DNA of 64,000 bases from Acinetobacter sp. A47 (GTDB lineage Bacteria; Pseudomonadota; Gammaproteobacteria; Pseudomonadales; Moraxellaceae): the NCBI RefSeq assembly GCF_000805455.1, contig NZ_JSUS01000001.1, positions 434,001 through 498,000 on the forward strand. The letters are read 5' to 3'. This document shows, one piece after another, positions 28,731-37,359 of the stretch. The first letter of the stretch is position 1; each line of letters opens with the position of its first letter. The position numbers and the translations under genes were made by a program. Under the pieces are notes generated by a model. The model searched no databases. It was given only the letters and a program-made list of their open reading frames with translations, and had not been told where the DNA came from.

Positions 28731-29330
28731 ATGAAACGTATCGTCGTATGTATTACCGGGGCAACGGGCGTTATTTATGGAATCAGACTGCTTGAGAAAC
28801 TGACAGCATTAAATATCGAGACTCATTTGGTCATGAGCAAATGGGCCAAGGTCACCGTGCAGCAGGAAACAGATTATTCATTAAAAGATCTGGAAAAAAT
28901 CGCCACTTACATCTATTCAGATGCAGACCAGTCTGCGCCTATTGCCAGCGGGTCATTTCGTTATGACGGTGTGGTGATTGCTCCTTGCAGCATGAAGACG
29001 CTGGCAGGTATCCGGATGGGATATGCCGAAAACCTGATCATGAGAACTGCGGATGTCGCCTTGAAAGAAAGAAGGCGACTGGTATTGATGGTACGCGAAA
29101 CTCCGCTGAGCGTAATTCATCTGGAAAATATGCTCGGGGTTGCAAAAGCCGGCGCCATTATTTTTCCAGCCATGCCCGCCTTTTATCACCAGCCTTATAC
29201 ATTGGATGATGTGATTAACCAGGGGGTGGGCAGAATACTGGATATGTTTGATATTGATGATCCTTCTTTAAAACGCTGGGAAGGCCTGGCAAAGCAGAAA
29301 ACAAGACAAAACAGGGAAAGCAAATCATGA
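28731..29330 (+). CDS. UbiX-family flavin prenyltransferase
   Basis: 199 aa. N-terminal VCITGATGVIYGIRLLE FMN-binding signature, SGSFRYDGVVIAPCSMKTLAGI and a late PAMPAFYHQP, all typical of UbiX/Pad1. It makes prenylated FMN for its partner UbiD-type decarboxylase. It overlaps the ubiD-like gene by 4 bp (ATGA), so the pair is coupled. This looks like a dedicated aromatic-acid copy rather than the ubiquinone one. Confidence 0.93.
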   Translation: MKRIVVCITGATGVIYGIRLLEKLTALNIETHLVMSKWAKVTVQQETDYSLKDLEKIATYIYSDADQSAPIASGSFRYDGVVIAPCSMKTLAGIRMGYAENLIMRTADVALKERRRLVLMVRETPLSVIHLENMLGVAKAGAIIFPAMPAFYHQPYTLDDVINQGVGRILDMFDIDDPSLKRWEGLAKQKTRQNRESKS

Positions 29331-30826
29331 GTTTACTTGAGAGCGCACTAGATTTTCGTACCTTTCTGAACGAACTGGCAAAGCGTCAGGATCTGGTTGA
29401 GATACAGCAGGAGGTTTCTGCGGAACTGGAACTGGCGGCAATTACCCGTAGAGTATATGAACACCGGTTACCGGCGCCGTTGTTTTGCAATATACGGGGC
29501 AGCATGCCGGGCGCACGTATTTTGGGAGCGCCTGCCGGCATGACAGCCAAAGCGGGTGAGGAATATGCCCGGCTGGCCCTGCATTTTGGCTTGGCTGCCC
29601 ATAGCTCACCTCAGGACATTGTTGCCAAAATTCGCGCTGCAGTGAAAGCCGAGCCGGTCGCACCTGAATATTGCCTGACCGGACCGGTCAAGGAAAATAT
29701 CTGGCTTGGTGATGAGGTTGATCTTGAACGTTTTCCTGTGCCTTTGCTGCATGAAAAAGATGGCGGAAAATATTTTGGAACCTATGGTTTCCATGTGGTG
29801 CAATCGCCCGATGGTGAATGGAAGAGTTGGGGCATTGGACGCCTGATGCTGGTGGATGGCAAGCGCCTTACAGGCCCTGCAATCCCGACCCAGCACATTG
29901 GCATGATCCGGGAAATGTGGAGCAAGCAAGGCAAGCCGACCCCTTGGGCAATGGTACTGGGTGCGCCACCCGCTGCCGTGGCGGTCGCTGGCATGCCGTT
30001 ACCTGCCTATGTCAGCGAGCCGGATTATATCGGGGCCTTGCTTGGCAAAAGCCTGTCTCTGGTCAAGACACAAACCAATGACCTTTGGGTTCCTGCCAAT
30101 GCAGAGATTGTGCTGGAAGGTGAAATTAGCCTGACCGAGCAGGCGCAGGAAGGCCCGATGGGGGAATATCACGGTTATCAGCATTATCAGGGCAACCTGC
30201 ATCCGGTGTTTCATGTCAAGGCGGTCACTTTCAGAAACAATCCTATTTTACCTATCTGTGTGGCAGGATTGCCGCCAGAAGAGAACCATACCATTTGGGG
30301 AACCATGATCTCGGCACAGTTGCTTGAGATTATGCAACAGGCGCAGCTTCCTGTAGACTTTGTCTGGTGTTCGTATGAAGCTGCCACCTGTTGGGCTGTT
30401 GTTTCGGTCGATCCGGCGAAACTGGCCTTGCTCGATACCTGTGCCGCCGAGTTTGCCGCGCGGGTTGCAGAGCTAGTGTTTGGTTCTCATCCCGGTTATC
30501 TGGTTCCAAAGCTGATTCTGGTAAGCAATGATATCGATATTACCGATATTCAACAGGTGGTCTGGGCTTTGGCCACACGTTCACATCCGCAGCATGATCA
30601 TTTTACTTTTCCTGAGCTGAAATCATTTCCGATGGTGCCTTATCTGACGGGTGAAGATAAACAACGTGGACGTGGAGGAAAGGTGATTATCAACTGTCTG
30701 TTCCCTGAGCAGTTTAAAGGCCGGGAAAGGGCAGGGACAGCTTCGTTTCAACATTCCTATCCCGAACACATACGGAATAAAGTACTGGAAAACTGGACGC
30801 GTTATGGCTATTCATCAGGATCTTAA
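29327..30826 (+). CDS. UbiD-family prFMN-dependent (aromatic) acid decarboxylase
   Basis: 499 aa, the normal UbiD length. The catalytic Arg-Glu-Glu network is visible: IGRLMLVDGKR, and EGPMGEYHGY with both Glu. Metal/prFMN loops are present (PEENHTIWG). Family members decarboxylate hydroxybenzoates, vanillate, gallate or cinnamates; the substrate cannot be told from sequence. The coupled UbiX and MarR genes argue for inducible aromatic catabolism or detoxification. Confidence 0.92.
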   Translation: MSLLESALDFRTFLNELAKRQDLVEIQQEVSAELELAAITRRVYEHRLPAPLFCNIRGSMPGARILGAPAGMTAKAGEEYARLALHFGLAAHSSPQDIVAKIRAAVKAEPVAPEYCLTGPVKENIWLGDEVDLERFPVPLLHEKDGGKYFGTYGFHVVQSPDGEWKSWGIGRLMLVDGKRLTGPAIPTQHIGMIREMWSKQGKPTPWAMVLGAPPAAVAVAGMPLPAYVSEPDYIGALLGKSLSLVKTQTNDLWVPANAEIVLEGEISLTEQAQEGPMGEYHGYQHYQGNLHPVFHVKAVTFRNNPILPICVAGLPPEENHTIWGTMISAQLLEIMQQAQLPVDFVWCSYEAATCWAVVSVDPAKLALLDTCAAEFAARVAELVFGSHPGYLVPKLILVSNDIDITDIQQVVWALATRSHPQHDHFTFPELKSFPMVPYLTGEDKQRGRGGKVIINCLFPEQFKGRERAGTASFQHSYPEHIRNKVLENWTRYGYSSGS

Positions 30827-31283
30827 ACATCAACTGGATGAGGGGCTGGGTTTACCCCAGGATGCCCTGTATCTCATGACCGAACTGGTGCGTTATCGCG
30901 AGAAACGCCTCAGTTCATTACTTGGTCAAAAAGGTATTTCGCTGCATGAGTGGCGTGCACTACGCATTCTCTATAGCTTCAAGGGCGATGTAGCGATGAG
31001 TGAATTGATCGCGCATTCGCAGACGGATCGCACAGCATTAGGACGTACCATTAACCAGCTTGTTCACAGGGGCTGGGTCAAACGTTTTCCTGCGCCAGAG
31101 GATAAGCGTGCCTTGTTTTTGACGGTCACAGATGATTCCCGCGAAATATTTGTGCAGGTCTGGCAGCTTGTTACAGAGTTTGACCGGCAACTGCTAGACA
31201 GCATTGATGAAGCGGAGCGGCCTTTACTCAAGCGCCTTTTACAGACCATGATGCAATCAAGCGATATTCAGGATGACAAATAA
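30804..31283 (+). CDS. MarR-family regulator of the ubiX-ubiD operon
   Basis: 159 aa. MarR winged helix with LHEWRALRILYSFKGDVAMSELIAHSQTDRTALGRTINQLVHRGWVKR and the DKRALFLTVT wing. The start overlaps the ubiD-like 3' end by 23 bp, so it is part of the operon. Likely an autoregulated repressor acting at the duplicated 18-bp site. Confidence 0.92.
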   Translation: MAIHQDLKHQLDEGLGLPQDALYLMTELVRYREKRLSSLLGQKGISLHEWRALRILYSFKGDVAMSELIAHSQTDRTALGRTINQLVHRGWVKRFPAPEDKRALFLTVTDDSREIFVQVWQLVTEFDRQLLDSIDEAERPLLKRLLQTMMQSSDIQDDK

Positions 31284-31324
31284 GCCTTGAGGGCTGCCAG
31301 AGCACTGACAGCTCAATGTAGATC

Positions 31325-31362
31325 AAGCCATATATCTTGCTCAGGATAGATGGCTTTATTTT
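31325..31362 (+). terminator. rho-independent terminator of the ubiX-ubiD-marR operon
   Basis: Stem AAGCCAT ... ATGGCTT (31325-31331, 31350-31356) with further inner pairing, then TATTTTTAT. Confidence 0.8.
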
Positions 31363-31445
31363 TATGCGTATAAATCAAAATAGACTCAACAATAAAAATA
31401 AGGAGCGTGGTTAAACTGGCATATTCATTGCTTCATTTAAGCCAT

Positions 31446-31458
31446 CTGGTCAGACCAG
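31446..31458. promoter_or_regulatory. GntR-type operator upstream of uraD
   Basis: CTGGTCAGACCAG is a perfect 13-bp palindrome centred at 31452, 35 bp before uraD. Its core TGGTNNNACCA is the usual FadR-subfamily half-site pattern; related copies occur at 35102, 36095 and 37190. Confidence 0.75.
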
Positions 31459-31486
31459 TCAGACAATGCCTTAAATTGGAGCGTGT

Positions 31487-31987
31487 ATGCAACTCGAGAT
31501 ATTCAATCAGCTAGATTCAGGTGAGGCCAGCCAGCTTTTGCAGGCCTGTGTGCATATGCCGGCCTGGATTTCTGAACTGCTGGCGCAGCGTCCTTATTGC
31601 TCTACGCAACAGCTTTATCGAGCAGCCGCCGCACAGGCCCACAGCTGGCAATGGCCTGAAATTGCTACAGCGCTGGCACAGCATCCACGCATTGGTGAGA
31701 AAAAGGCGGCAACGGCCTTGTCTGAAAAAGAACAGCAATTTTCACAACACGAACAAGCCGGGGTTGAAACCGGTGCGGTTGTGCAACTGGCGCTATATCA
31801 GGGCAATTTAGATTACGAGCACAAATTCGGGCATATTTTTCTGATTCGTGCGGCGGGTCGTTCCGGTCAGCAGATCTTGTCCGAGTTGCAACGTCGCTTA
31901 CTCAATACGGCTGAACAGGAGCAGGCCGAAGTAAAACAGCAGCTGGCTGAAATTGCCTTGATTCGTTTAAAACAGGAGATTCAATAA
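31487..31987 (+). CDS. uraD: 2-oxo-4-hydroxy-4-carboxy-5-ureidoimidazoline (OHCU) decarboxylase UraD
   Basis: 166 aa. Signature AQHPRIGEKKAA, a conserved SEKEQ, and NLDYEHKFGHIFLIRAAGRS. It converts OHCU to S-allantoin, the third step from urate. Its stop overlaps the uraH start by one base. Confidence 0.93.
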   Translation: MQLEIFNQLDSGEASQLLQACVHMPAWISELLAQRPYCSTQQLYRAAAAQAHSWQWPEIATALAQHPRIGEKKAATALSEKEQQFSQHEQAGVETGAVVQLALYQGNLDYEHKFGHIFLIRAAGRSGQQILSELQRRLLNTAEQEQAEVKQQLAEIALIRLKQEIQ

Positions 31988-32322
31988 TGGCAGGCATTAG
32001 CACACATATTTTAAATGCATCACTGGGACAGCCAGCTGCTCAGGTACTGGTGAAACTCTATCAAGCAGTCAACCATCAATATATTTTGCTGGATGAACAG
32101 TTTACCGATGCAGATGGTCGTATTTCTGCTTTCAAGACCGAAACATTGATTCAGGCCAGCTATCAATTGGTTTTTGAAGTGGGGGATTATTTTCAGGCTT
32201 TAAATACAGCCAGCTTCTACCCAAGTGTCTGTATCAATTTTAAGGTGGCCGATACGCAACAGCATTATCACGTCCCGTTATTGATCAGCCCTTTTTCCTA
32301 TTCAACCTACCGCGGTAGCTAA
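31987..32322 (+). CDS. uraH: 5-hydroxyisourate hydrolase (transthyretin-like)
   Basis: 111 aa, ending in the family's invariant YRGS. N-terminal catalytic segment ISTHILNASLGQPA; the usual HVLD form has Asp where this has Asn. YHVPLLISPFSYSTYRGS gives the second catalytic cluster. It opens 5-hydroxyisourate to OHCU. Confidence 0.94.
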   Translation: MAGISTHILNASLGQPAAQVLVKLYQAVNHQYILLDEQFTDADGRISAFKTETLIQASYQLVFEVGDYFQALNTASFYPSVCINFKVADTQQHYHVPLLISPFSYSTYRGS

Positions 32323-32371
32323 ATCAATGCAAGCAATGTGGGCTTTATGAATCTGATTTGAGGAATTAACC

Positions 32372-33745
32372 ATGCAGCAAAACAATACCCACCCAGAACG
32401 AGATGCACAGCTTCCGGCGGAACATCAATATTTGGGCATGAAGAAAAACATGTTGTATGGTTTACAGCATGTGTTGACGATGTATGGTGGAATTATTGCA
32501 CCACCATTGATTATTGGAGCAGCGGCAGGGCTGGAAGCTTCAGAGACTGGATTATTGGTGGCTGCGGCCTTATTTGTCGGCGGGCTGGCCACTATTATAC
32601 AAACCATCGGTTTCAAGCATGTTGGTGCACAGTTACCGATTGTGCAAGGTGTATCTTTTGCCGGTGTGGCTACCATTCTGGCCATTGTCAGCACCGGTGG
32701 CGGGCTGGCTTCTGCCTTTGGTGCGGTGATTGTGGCTTCGCTCGTTGGTTTATTGCTGACGCCATTCTTTGCCAAAATTATCCGCTTCTTTCCTCCGGTG
32801 GTGACGGGCTGTGTGATTACCATGATCGGTATTTCGCTATTGCCTGTGGCAATCCGCTGGATGATGGGCGGTAATCCCAAAGCTGAAAACTGGGGCGATC
32901 CGGCCAATGTCGGTCTGGCGGTGATGACGCTGGCGATCGTGATTATCTTCAGCATGTTACGCAGCCAGATGCTACGCCGGCTCGCAATTCTGGCTGCAAT
33001 TGTCATCGGTACGGGGCTGGCATATGTTGCTGGGTTTACGGATTTTTCAACGGTCAGTGCCGGAGCTGTTGTCGCATTTCCAAGTTTCTTCCATTTTGGT
33101 GTTCCGGTATTTGAGTTTTCTGCCATTTTGTCGATGACCATTGTGACCTTGGTGATCATGACTGAAACCACCGCCGATATTATTGCGATTGGTGAAATTG
33201 TGGGGAGCCAGGTTGATGCAAAACGTATTGGCAATGGTTTACGTGCCGATATGTTATCGAGTGCCATTTCTCCAGTGTTTGGCTCATTCATGCAAACAGC
33301 TTTTGCCCAAAATGTCGGACTGGTTGCCATTACCGGCATTAAAAGCCGTTTTGTGGTGGCGACGGCGGGCGGTATCTTGATTATTCTGGGTTTGTTACCA
33401 GTCATGGGGCGTCTGGTGGCTTCGATTCCAATGCCGGTTCTGGGTGGGGCAGGCATCGTGTTATTTGGTACAGTGGCCGCCAGTGGTATACGAACCTTGG
33501 CCAAAGTAGATTATAACGATCATAAAAACCTGTTGATCGTAGCCACTTCACTGGCTATCGGCATGATTCCGATTGTTAATCAGGAGTTCTATGCACAATT
33601 TCCAACCTGGGTAAAAACCTTGTTGCACTCAGGCATCAGTTCAGCCTGTATGACTGCCATTTTACTCAATATTCTTTTTAACCATTTACCGTTCACTAAA
33701 AAAACAGTGCAAGTGGCACGTCTGCCTTTAAATTCAGGGCATTGA
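32372..33745 (+). CDS. NCS2 uric acid/xanthine permease
   Basis: 457 aa, about 14 membrane helices. NCS2 signatures: helix 1 LQHVLTMYGGIIAPPLI and the substrate helix MTETTADIIAIGEIVG, and QNVGLVAITGIKSR. It imports urate or xanthine with H+ across the inner membrane and lies 49 bp after uraH. Close to UacT/XanQ; the exact purine is inferred from neighbours. Confidence 0.9.
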   Translation: MQQNNTHPERDAQLPAEHQYLGMKKNMLYGLQHVLTMYGGIIAPPLIIGAAAGLEASETGLLVAAALFVGGLATIIQTIGFKHVGAQLPIVQGVSFAGVATILAIVSTGGGLASAFGAVIVASLVGLLLTPFFAKIIRFFPPVVTGCVITMIGISLLPVAIRWMMGGNPKAENWGDPANVGLAVMTLAIVIIFSMLRSQMLRRLAILAAIVIGTGLAYVAGFTDFSTVSAGAVVAFPSFFHFGVPVFEFSAILSMTIVTLVIMTETTADIIAIGEIVGSQVDAKRIGNGLRADMLSSAISPVFGSFMQTAFAQNVGLVAITGIKSRFVVATAGGILIILGLLPVMGRLVASIPMPVLGGAGIVLFGTVAASGIRTLAKVDYNDHKNLLIVATSLAIGMIPIVNQEFYAQFPTWVKTLLHSGISSACMTAILLNILFNHLPFTKKTVQVARLPLNSGH

Positions 33746-33822
33746 TCATCACGGATTCAGGGCTGAATATACAAACTGAATCCCAACCTGTAGCGCATTA
33801 AAAGTGGCTTTTTTAATCTTGA

Positions 33823-33846
33823 AAAAAAAGCCCCCTATACAGGGGG
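33823..33846 (-). terminator. rho-independent terminator of hpxO
   Basis: Stem CCCCCT / AGGGGG (33831-33836, 33841-33846) with loop ATAC. On the minus strand it is followed by GC and eight T. Confidence 0.9.
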
Positions 33847-33865
33847 GAGTTAAAAACGCAAAGAC

Positions 33866-35023
33866 TTAATCCAGTGGATTACCGATAATATTACTGATAA
33901 TGCCTTGCATGATATGTGAGCCTTGCTCCTGATAGAGTGACTGATACCATTCTTGGGTTACCTGCGGGTCTTTCATATGGGTCACATCGCAACGTTTGCG
34001 TGCTCTTAACACCATTTCTCGTGTCCGCTCATTACGTTTGTTTTGATAACGTGCCAAAGCATCTTCCAGACCAAAGGTATTGATTTGCAAGGCACGGGCA
34101 AGATATATCGCATCTTCCATGGCCTGGCAGCCACCTTGTCCAATATCGGGGGTGGTGCTATGCGCTGCATCACCCAGCAACACTACGCGTTCTTTATAAA
34201 AGTCCATAAAAGGTTCAATATCATGGATTTCAACACGATTGGTTTTGTGCTCATCTATATGTTCAATCAGTGTCTGTACGGGGTCGCACCAGCCACTAAA
34301 ATGCAGCTTGAGATCTTGCTTATAGTGTTCACGGTGATTTTCCAGCCCAGCTGCTAACGGCACATCAAAAAAGAAATAAAAACGCTTCTGTGCAACCGGC
34401 ATCAGCGAAACTCGTTTGCCTTCACCAATATAGGTGGTCCATTGCATGGCCGGCGCAATGCTTTCATCAATTTCAACCAGTCCGTTCCAGTTGACATAAC
34501 CGGCATAGCGACGTTCGACCTGATAGCCCAGTACATATTGTCGGGTGAGGGAATGGGTACCGTCTGCCCCGATCAGCAGGTCGGCAGTAGCGTGTGAACC
34601 GTCTTGAAAATGAAGGCTAACCGCATCTGGACGGGCTTCAATCGCCGTCATTTTCATGCCCAGTCTGATATCTTCCAGCCCAAATTGCTGCATTAACAAG
34701 TGCTGCAGATCGGCCCGGGCAACGGGGTAGGCGCGTTGGCCAACTTCTTTATATAACGGTGTTAAACTAAATTGGGTCATGGTTTGCTGGCTTAGTCCAT
34801 CGACATAGGCCAAAGATTCCATCTGTCCGCCGAGTGCCTGAATCTGGTCGGTTAAACCCAGATAGTTGAGGCATTTGACTCCATTTGACCAGAGTGAAAT
34901 GGCGGCCCCAACAGGTAAAATTTCGGCTGCCTGCTCATAGATGGTGACCTGATGCCCAAATTTTTTTAACGCGATACCGGCAGTCAATCCCCCCATACCG
35001 GCACCTACAATTGCAATATTCAT
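33866..35023 (-). CDS. hpxO: FAD-dependent urate hydroxylase HpxO
   Basis: 385 aa class A flavoprotein monooxygenase. N-terminal [13 protein letters not shown], middle IGADGTHS and [18 protein letters not shown] motifs; Arg in the ARADLQ helix. It oxidises urate to 5-hydroxyisourate with NADH and O2, replacing cofactor-less uricase. A TGGTCATACCA site lies about 80 bp upstream. Confidence 0.93.
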   Translation of the reverse strand: MNIAIVGAGMGGLTAGIALKKFGHQVTIYEQAAEILPVGAAISLWSNGVKCLNYLGLTDQIQALGGQMESLAYVDGLSQQTMTQFSLTPLYKEVGQRAYPVARADLQHLLMQQFGLEDIRLGMKMTAIEARPDAVSLHFQDGSHATADLLIGADGTHSLTRQYVLGYQVERRYAGYVNWNGLVEIDESIAPAMQWTTYIGEGKRVSLMPVAQKRFYFFFDVPLAAGLENHREHYKQDLKLHFSGWCDPVQTLIEHIDEHKTNRVEIHDIEPFMDFYKERVVLLGDAAHSTTPDIGQGGCQAMEDAIYLARALQINTFGLEDALARYQNKRNERTREMVLRARKRCDVTHMKDPQVTQEWYQSLYQEQGSHIMQGIISNIIGNPLD

Positions 35024-35101
35024 CGTTCAGACCCTAAATATAAAATGAAGTTTCTAAACAGTTCTAAGCGAGAAGTGTGCCAATTTTAGGAACTGGTTTT
35101 A

Positions 35102-35114
35102 CTGGTCATACCAG
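35102..35114. promoter_or_regulatory. GntR-type operator upstream of hpxO
   Basis: CTGGTCATACCAG: 5-bp arms around 3 bases, same core as the site before uraD. Confidence 0.65.
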
Positions 35115-35225
35115 ATCGATTGCGTTATTCAAAAGCAAAAAATACAAGGCTGCATGGAGATGGTTCAAAGCATGCGGCAAAGTGGTGCATTGTCTGGTCG
35201 ATGCTTTGCCCTGATATGACATAAA

Positions 35226-35288
35226 ACAGCTGGCGTCCATGCCGTCCACTTTAGGGAGAGAGAGTTAAGCTGGATAAGAGGCTTTTTT
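35226..35288 (+). other. shared purine-cluster element (copy A)
   Basis: The block GTCCATGCCGTCCACT (35235-35250) matches GTCCATGCCGCCAACT upstream of allA (copy B at 37269). On the plus strand it is followed by a weak hairpin (AAGC/GCTT, 35267-35284) and six T. It lies in the hpxO-gntR gap with no plus-strand gene behind it. RNA element, decayed leader or protein site are all possible. Confidence 0.4.
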
Positions 35289-36000
35289 AAATATGCTGAT
35301 GCCGGGAAAAGTACACGCCCGCCCGTTGCGCCGCCCCGATAATATGTGCTTGCATGGCTTTTTCAGCCGCAACTGCATCCTGATGAAAGAGGGCTTGCAG
35401 TATCAGTTCATGTTCCTGAATGGTTTTAAATGCCAGTTTGGGCTGAACAAAAGGCAGGAGCTGGCTTTTTTTAATCCATTCATTATGCTGTTTAAGGGTT
35501 TGAATAATCGACTGATTATGGCTCAATTCAATAATATGTTGATGAAAGGCATAATCTGCCTCAGCGGCTGCCTGCCAGTTTTGTGCCTGAATTGCAGCGG
35601 CCAGTGACTGGTAATGTTGCTGTAAGGCCGATTGATCATGCTCAGTTAAATATTCGCAGGCCAGCAGCGCACAAAAACCTTCCAGTACATAGCGTAATTG
35701 ATAAAAATCCTTGAGCGAAATACGGTGTTCACCGTCCCATTGTTCGGCGGCCTGACTGTGCTGTGAAATGACATAGACCCCTTTACCCGCCTTGATTTCC
35801 AGTAAGCCTAATGCAGCAAGGCGGGTGAGGGCTTCTCGTAGCGAAGCACGGCTGATACCCAATTGAAGGGCAAGATCACGTTGTGAGGGCAAGGCAGAAC
35901 CGAGCGGATATGTTCCTTGCTGAATGCGTTGATGAATCACTTCCACCGCCTGCTCAGTGACCTGAAATGATTTTGCACCGAGCATCGTTTGTGGAGCCAT
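35287..36000 (-). CDS. GntR-family (FadR subfamily) regulator of purine catabolism
   Basis: About 237 aa. N-terminal winged helix (PSQRDLALQLGISRASLREALTRLAALGLLEIKAGKGVYV) and a C-terminal helical FCD domain with metal-type His (FHQHIIELSHN). I chose ATG 36000 (MAPQTML) with an AGGA site 8 bases upstream; longer frames to 36162 run into alc. Divergent from allantoicase. Probably a repressor relieved by a purine breakdown product. Confidence 0.88.
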   Translation of the reverse strand: MAPQTMLGAKSFQVTEQAVEVIHQRIQQGTYPLGSALPSQRDLALQLGISRASLREALTRLAALGLLEIKAGKGVYVISQHSQAAEQWDGEHRISLKDFYQLRYVLEGFCALLACEYLTEHDQSALQQHYQSLAAAIQAQNWQAAAEADYAFHQHIIELSHNQSIIQTLKQHNEWIKKSQLLPFVQPKLAFKTIQEHELILQALFHQDAVAAEKAMQAHIIGAAQRAGVYFSRHQHI

Positions 36001-36094
36001 ACGCCACATCCTGTTGTTAAAATGCTGGTTTGATTCTACACAAAATTTTAGTTTGTAGTGACACCCGCAATTAAAAAATAGACGGGTTTTGGGC

Positions 36095-36111
36095 AACAGG
36101 TCAGACCAGTT
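36095..36111. promoter_or_regulatory. GntR-type operator in the gntR/alc intergenic region
   Basis: AACAGGTCAGACCAGTT, a 17-bp palindrome with one mismatch pair, sits between the divergent starts. It would allow autoregulation and control of alc. Confidence 0.7.
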
Positions 36112-36161
36112 GGACTGGATTTTGCATGCTTGCAAGCAAATGAAATATTCAGGATTGACCA

Positions 36162-37166
36162 ATGACAGTGCATATTGCCCAGACTGTAGCCTTACCCGCC
36201 CATTTGCAGGCGTTCACCAATCTTGCCGATGCCAGAATTGGTGCAGGTATCGTGAGTTGTTCCGATGAGTTTTTTGCAGAAGCTGCAAGAATGTTGCAAA
36301 GCGCACCTGCCCGGTTCATTGAGGGAAAATATGATGATAATGGTAAGTGGATGGATGGCTGGGAAACCCGCCGTAAACGTGAGGCCGGTTATGACTGGTG
36401 TATTGTGCGTTTAGGTGCGACAGGAGTTGTCTCTGGATTTGATATTGATACCTCATTCTTTACCGGTAATTATCCCGCCTCTGCTTCCATTGAGGGCTGT
36501 TACGCGCCAGATAATCAATTGGAAGGTATCACCTGGACGGTTTTATTGGACAACTCGCCCTTGTCCCCTGATCAGCATCATTTTTTTGACTGCGCTGCAC
36601 AGCAAGTGACCCATATCCGTATCAATATCTTTCCGGACGGAGGCATTGCCCGTTTAAGGGTATATGGCCGTGTAGTGGTTGAAAATGTCGATACAACCCG
36701 GCAGATAGACCTGATCGGGCTGAAAAATGGCGGGCGCATTGTTGCCTTTAGCGATGCACATTTTGGGCATCCCAACAATCTGATCAGTCCGGATCGTGGC
36801 TTAAATATGGGTGATGGCTGGGAGACCAAACGTCGCCGTGCCCCCGGTTTTGACTGGTGCATGATTGCGTTGGGACAACCCGGGCAGGTTGAAAAAATTG
36901 AAGTGGATACAGCCTATTTTAAAGGGAATTTTCCGGCATTTTGTTCGATTCAGGCCGCTTATGTTGATCATGCAAGCGACGCACAACTGATTCCGCAGAG
37001 TATGTTCTGGCCTTTTTTATTACAACAGCAGCCTTTGACCATGGACTGTATACATGAATATGTGGAAGAAGTGCTGCAACATCAAAAAGTAAACTATATC
37101 CGCGTCAATATGATTCCGGATGGCGGGATAAGCCGGATCCGTTTATGGGGGAAAGTCGTTGACTAA
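36162..37166 (+). CDS. alc: allantoicase
   Basis: 334 aa with the two internal allantoicase repeats: DGWETRRKREAGYDWCIVRLG (about 66-86) and DGWETKRRRAPGFDWCMIALG (about 220-240), each followed by a DT-F-GN-P strand. Each repeat ends with an NxxPDGGIxRxR motif. It splits allantoate into ureidoglycolate and urea. Confidence 0.96.
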   Translation: MTVHIAQTVALPAHLQAFTNLADARIGAGIVSCSDEFFAEAARMLQSAPARFIEGKYDDNGKWMDGWETRRKREAGYDWCIVRLGATGVVSGFDIDTSFFTGNYPASASIEGCYAPDNQLEGITWTVLLDNSPLSPDQHHFFDCAAQQVTHIRINIFPDGGIARLRVYGRVVVENVDTTRQIDLIGLKNGGRIVAFSDAHFGHPNNLISPDRGLNMGDGWETKRRRAPGFDWCMIALGQPGQVEKIEVDTAYFKGNFPAFCSIQAAYVDHASDAQLIPQSMFWPFLLQQQPLTMDCIHEYVEEVLQHQKVNYIRVNMIPDGGISRIRLWGKVVD

Positions 37167-37189
37167 GATAAATGAGTTGATTGGGTACA

Positions 37190-37202
37190 CTGGTAACACC
37201 TT
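37190..37202. promoter_or_regulatory. weak GntR-type site upstream of allA
   Basis: CTGGTAACACCTT matches CTGGTNNNACCAG except for the last two bases. It lies between alc and allA. Confidence 0.4.
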
Positions 37203-37252
37203 ATAAACTGGCCGTGTATAAGCTGATTTTTATAAGGGTACATTGCTGCTAT

Positions 37253-37311
37253 CACAGAAACCGGCGGTGTCCATGCCGCCAACTGTGCTCGTGCAATATT
37301 GCGAGGTTTTT
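37253..37311 (+). ncRNA. structured leader of allA with terminator-like hairpin (copy B)
   Basis: CACAG (37253-37257) pairs with CTGTG (37283-37287). Inside it GGCGG (37263-37267) pairs with CCGCC (37276-37280) around loop TGTCCATG, leaving an asymmetric internal loop. Directly after comes a 6-bp hairpin CTCGTG/TGCGAG (37288-37305) and five U, 49 bases before the allA ATG. Aptamer plus attenuator layout suggests a riboswitch or attenuator; a purine-pathway ligand is a guess. Confidence 0.5.
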
Positions 37312-37359
37312 CATTGAGACAAGTGAAATTTGAGCAAGTATTTCTTTGGATGAAAGAGA

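Noticed and set aside
32425-33504. Long antisense open frame (359 codons, minus strand)
   Set aside because: It lies wholly inside the purine permease gene; its Pro/Thr/Ala-rich, low-complexity composition is the usual shadow of a membrane protein.
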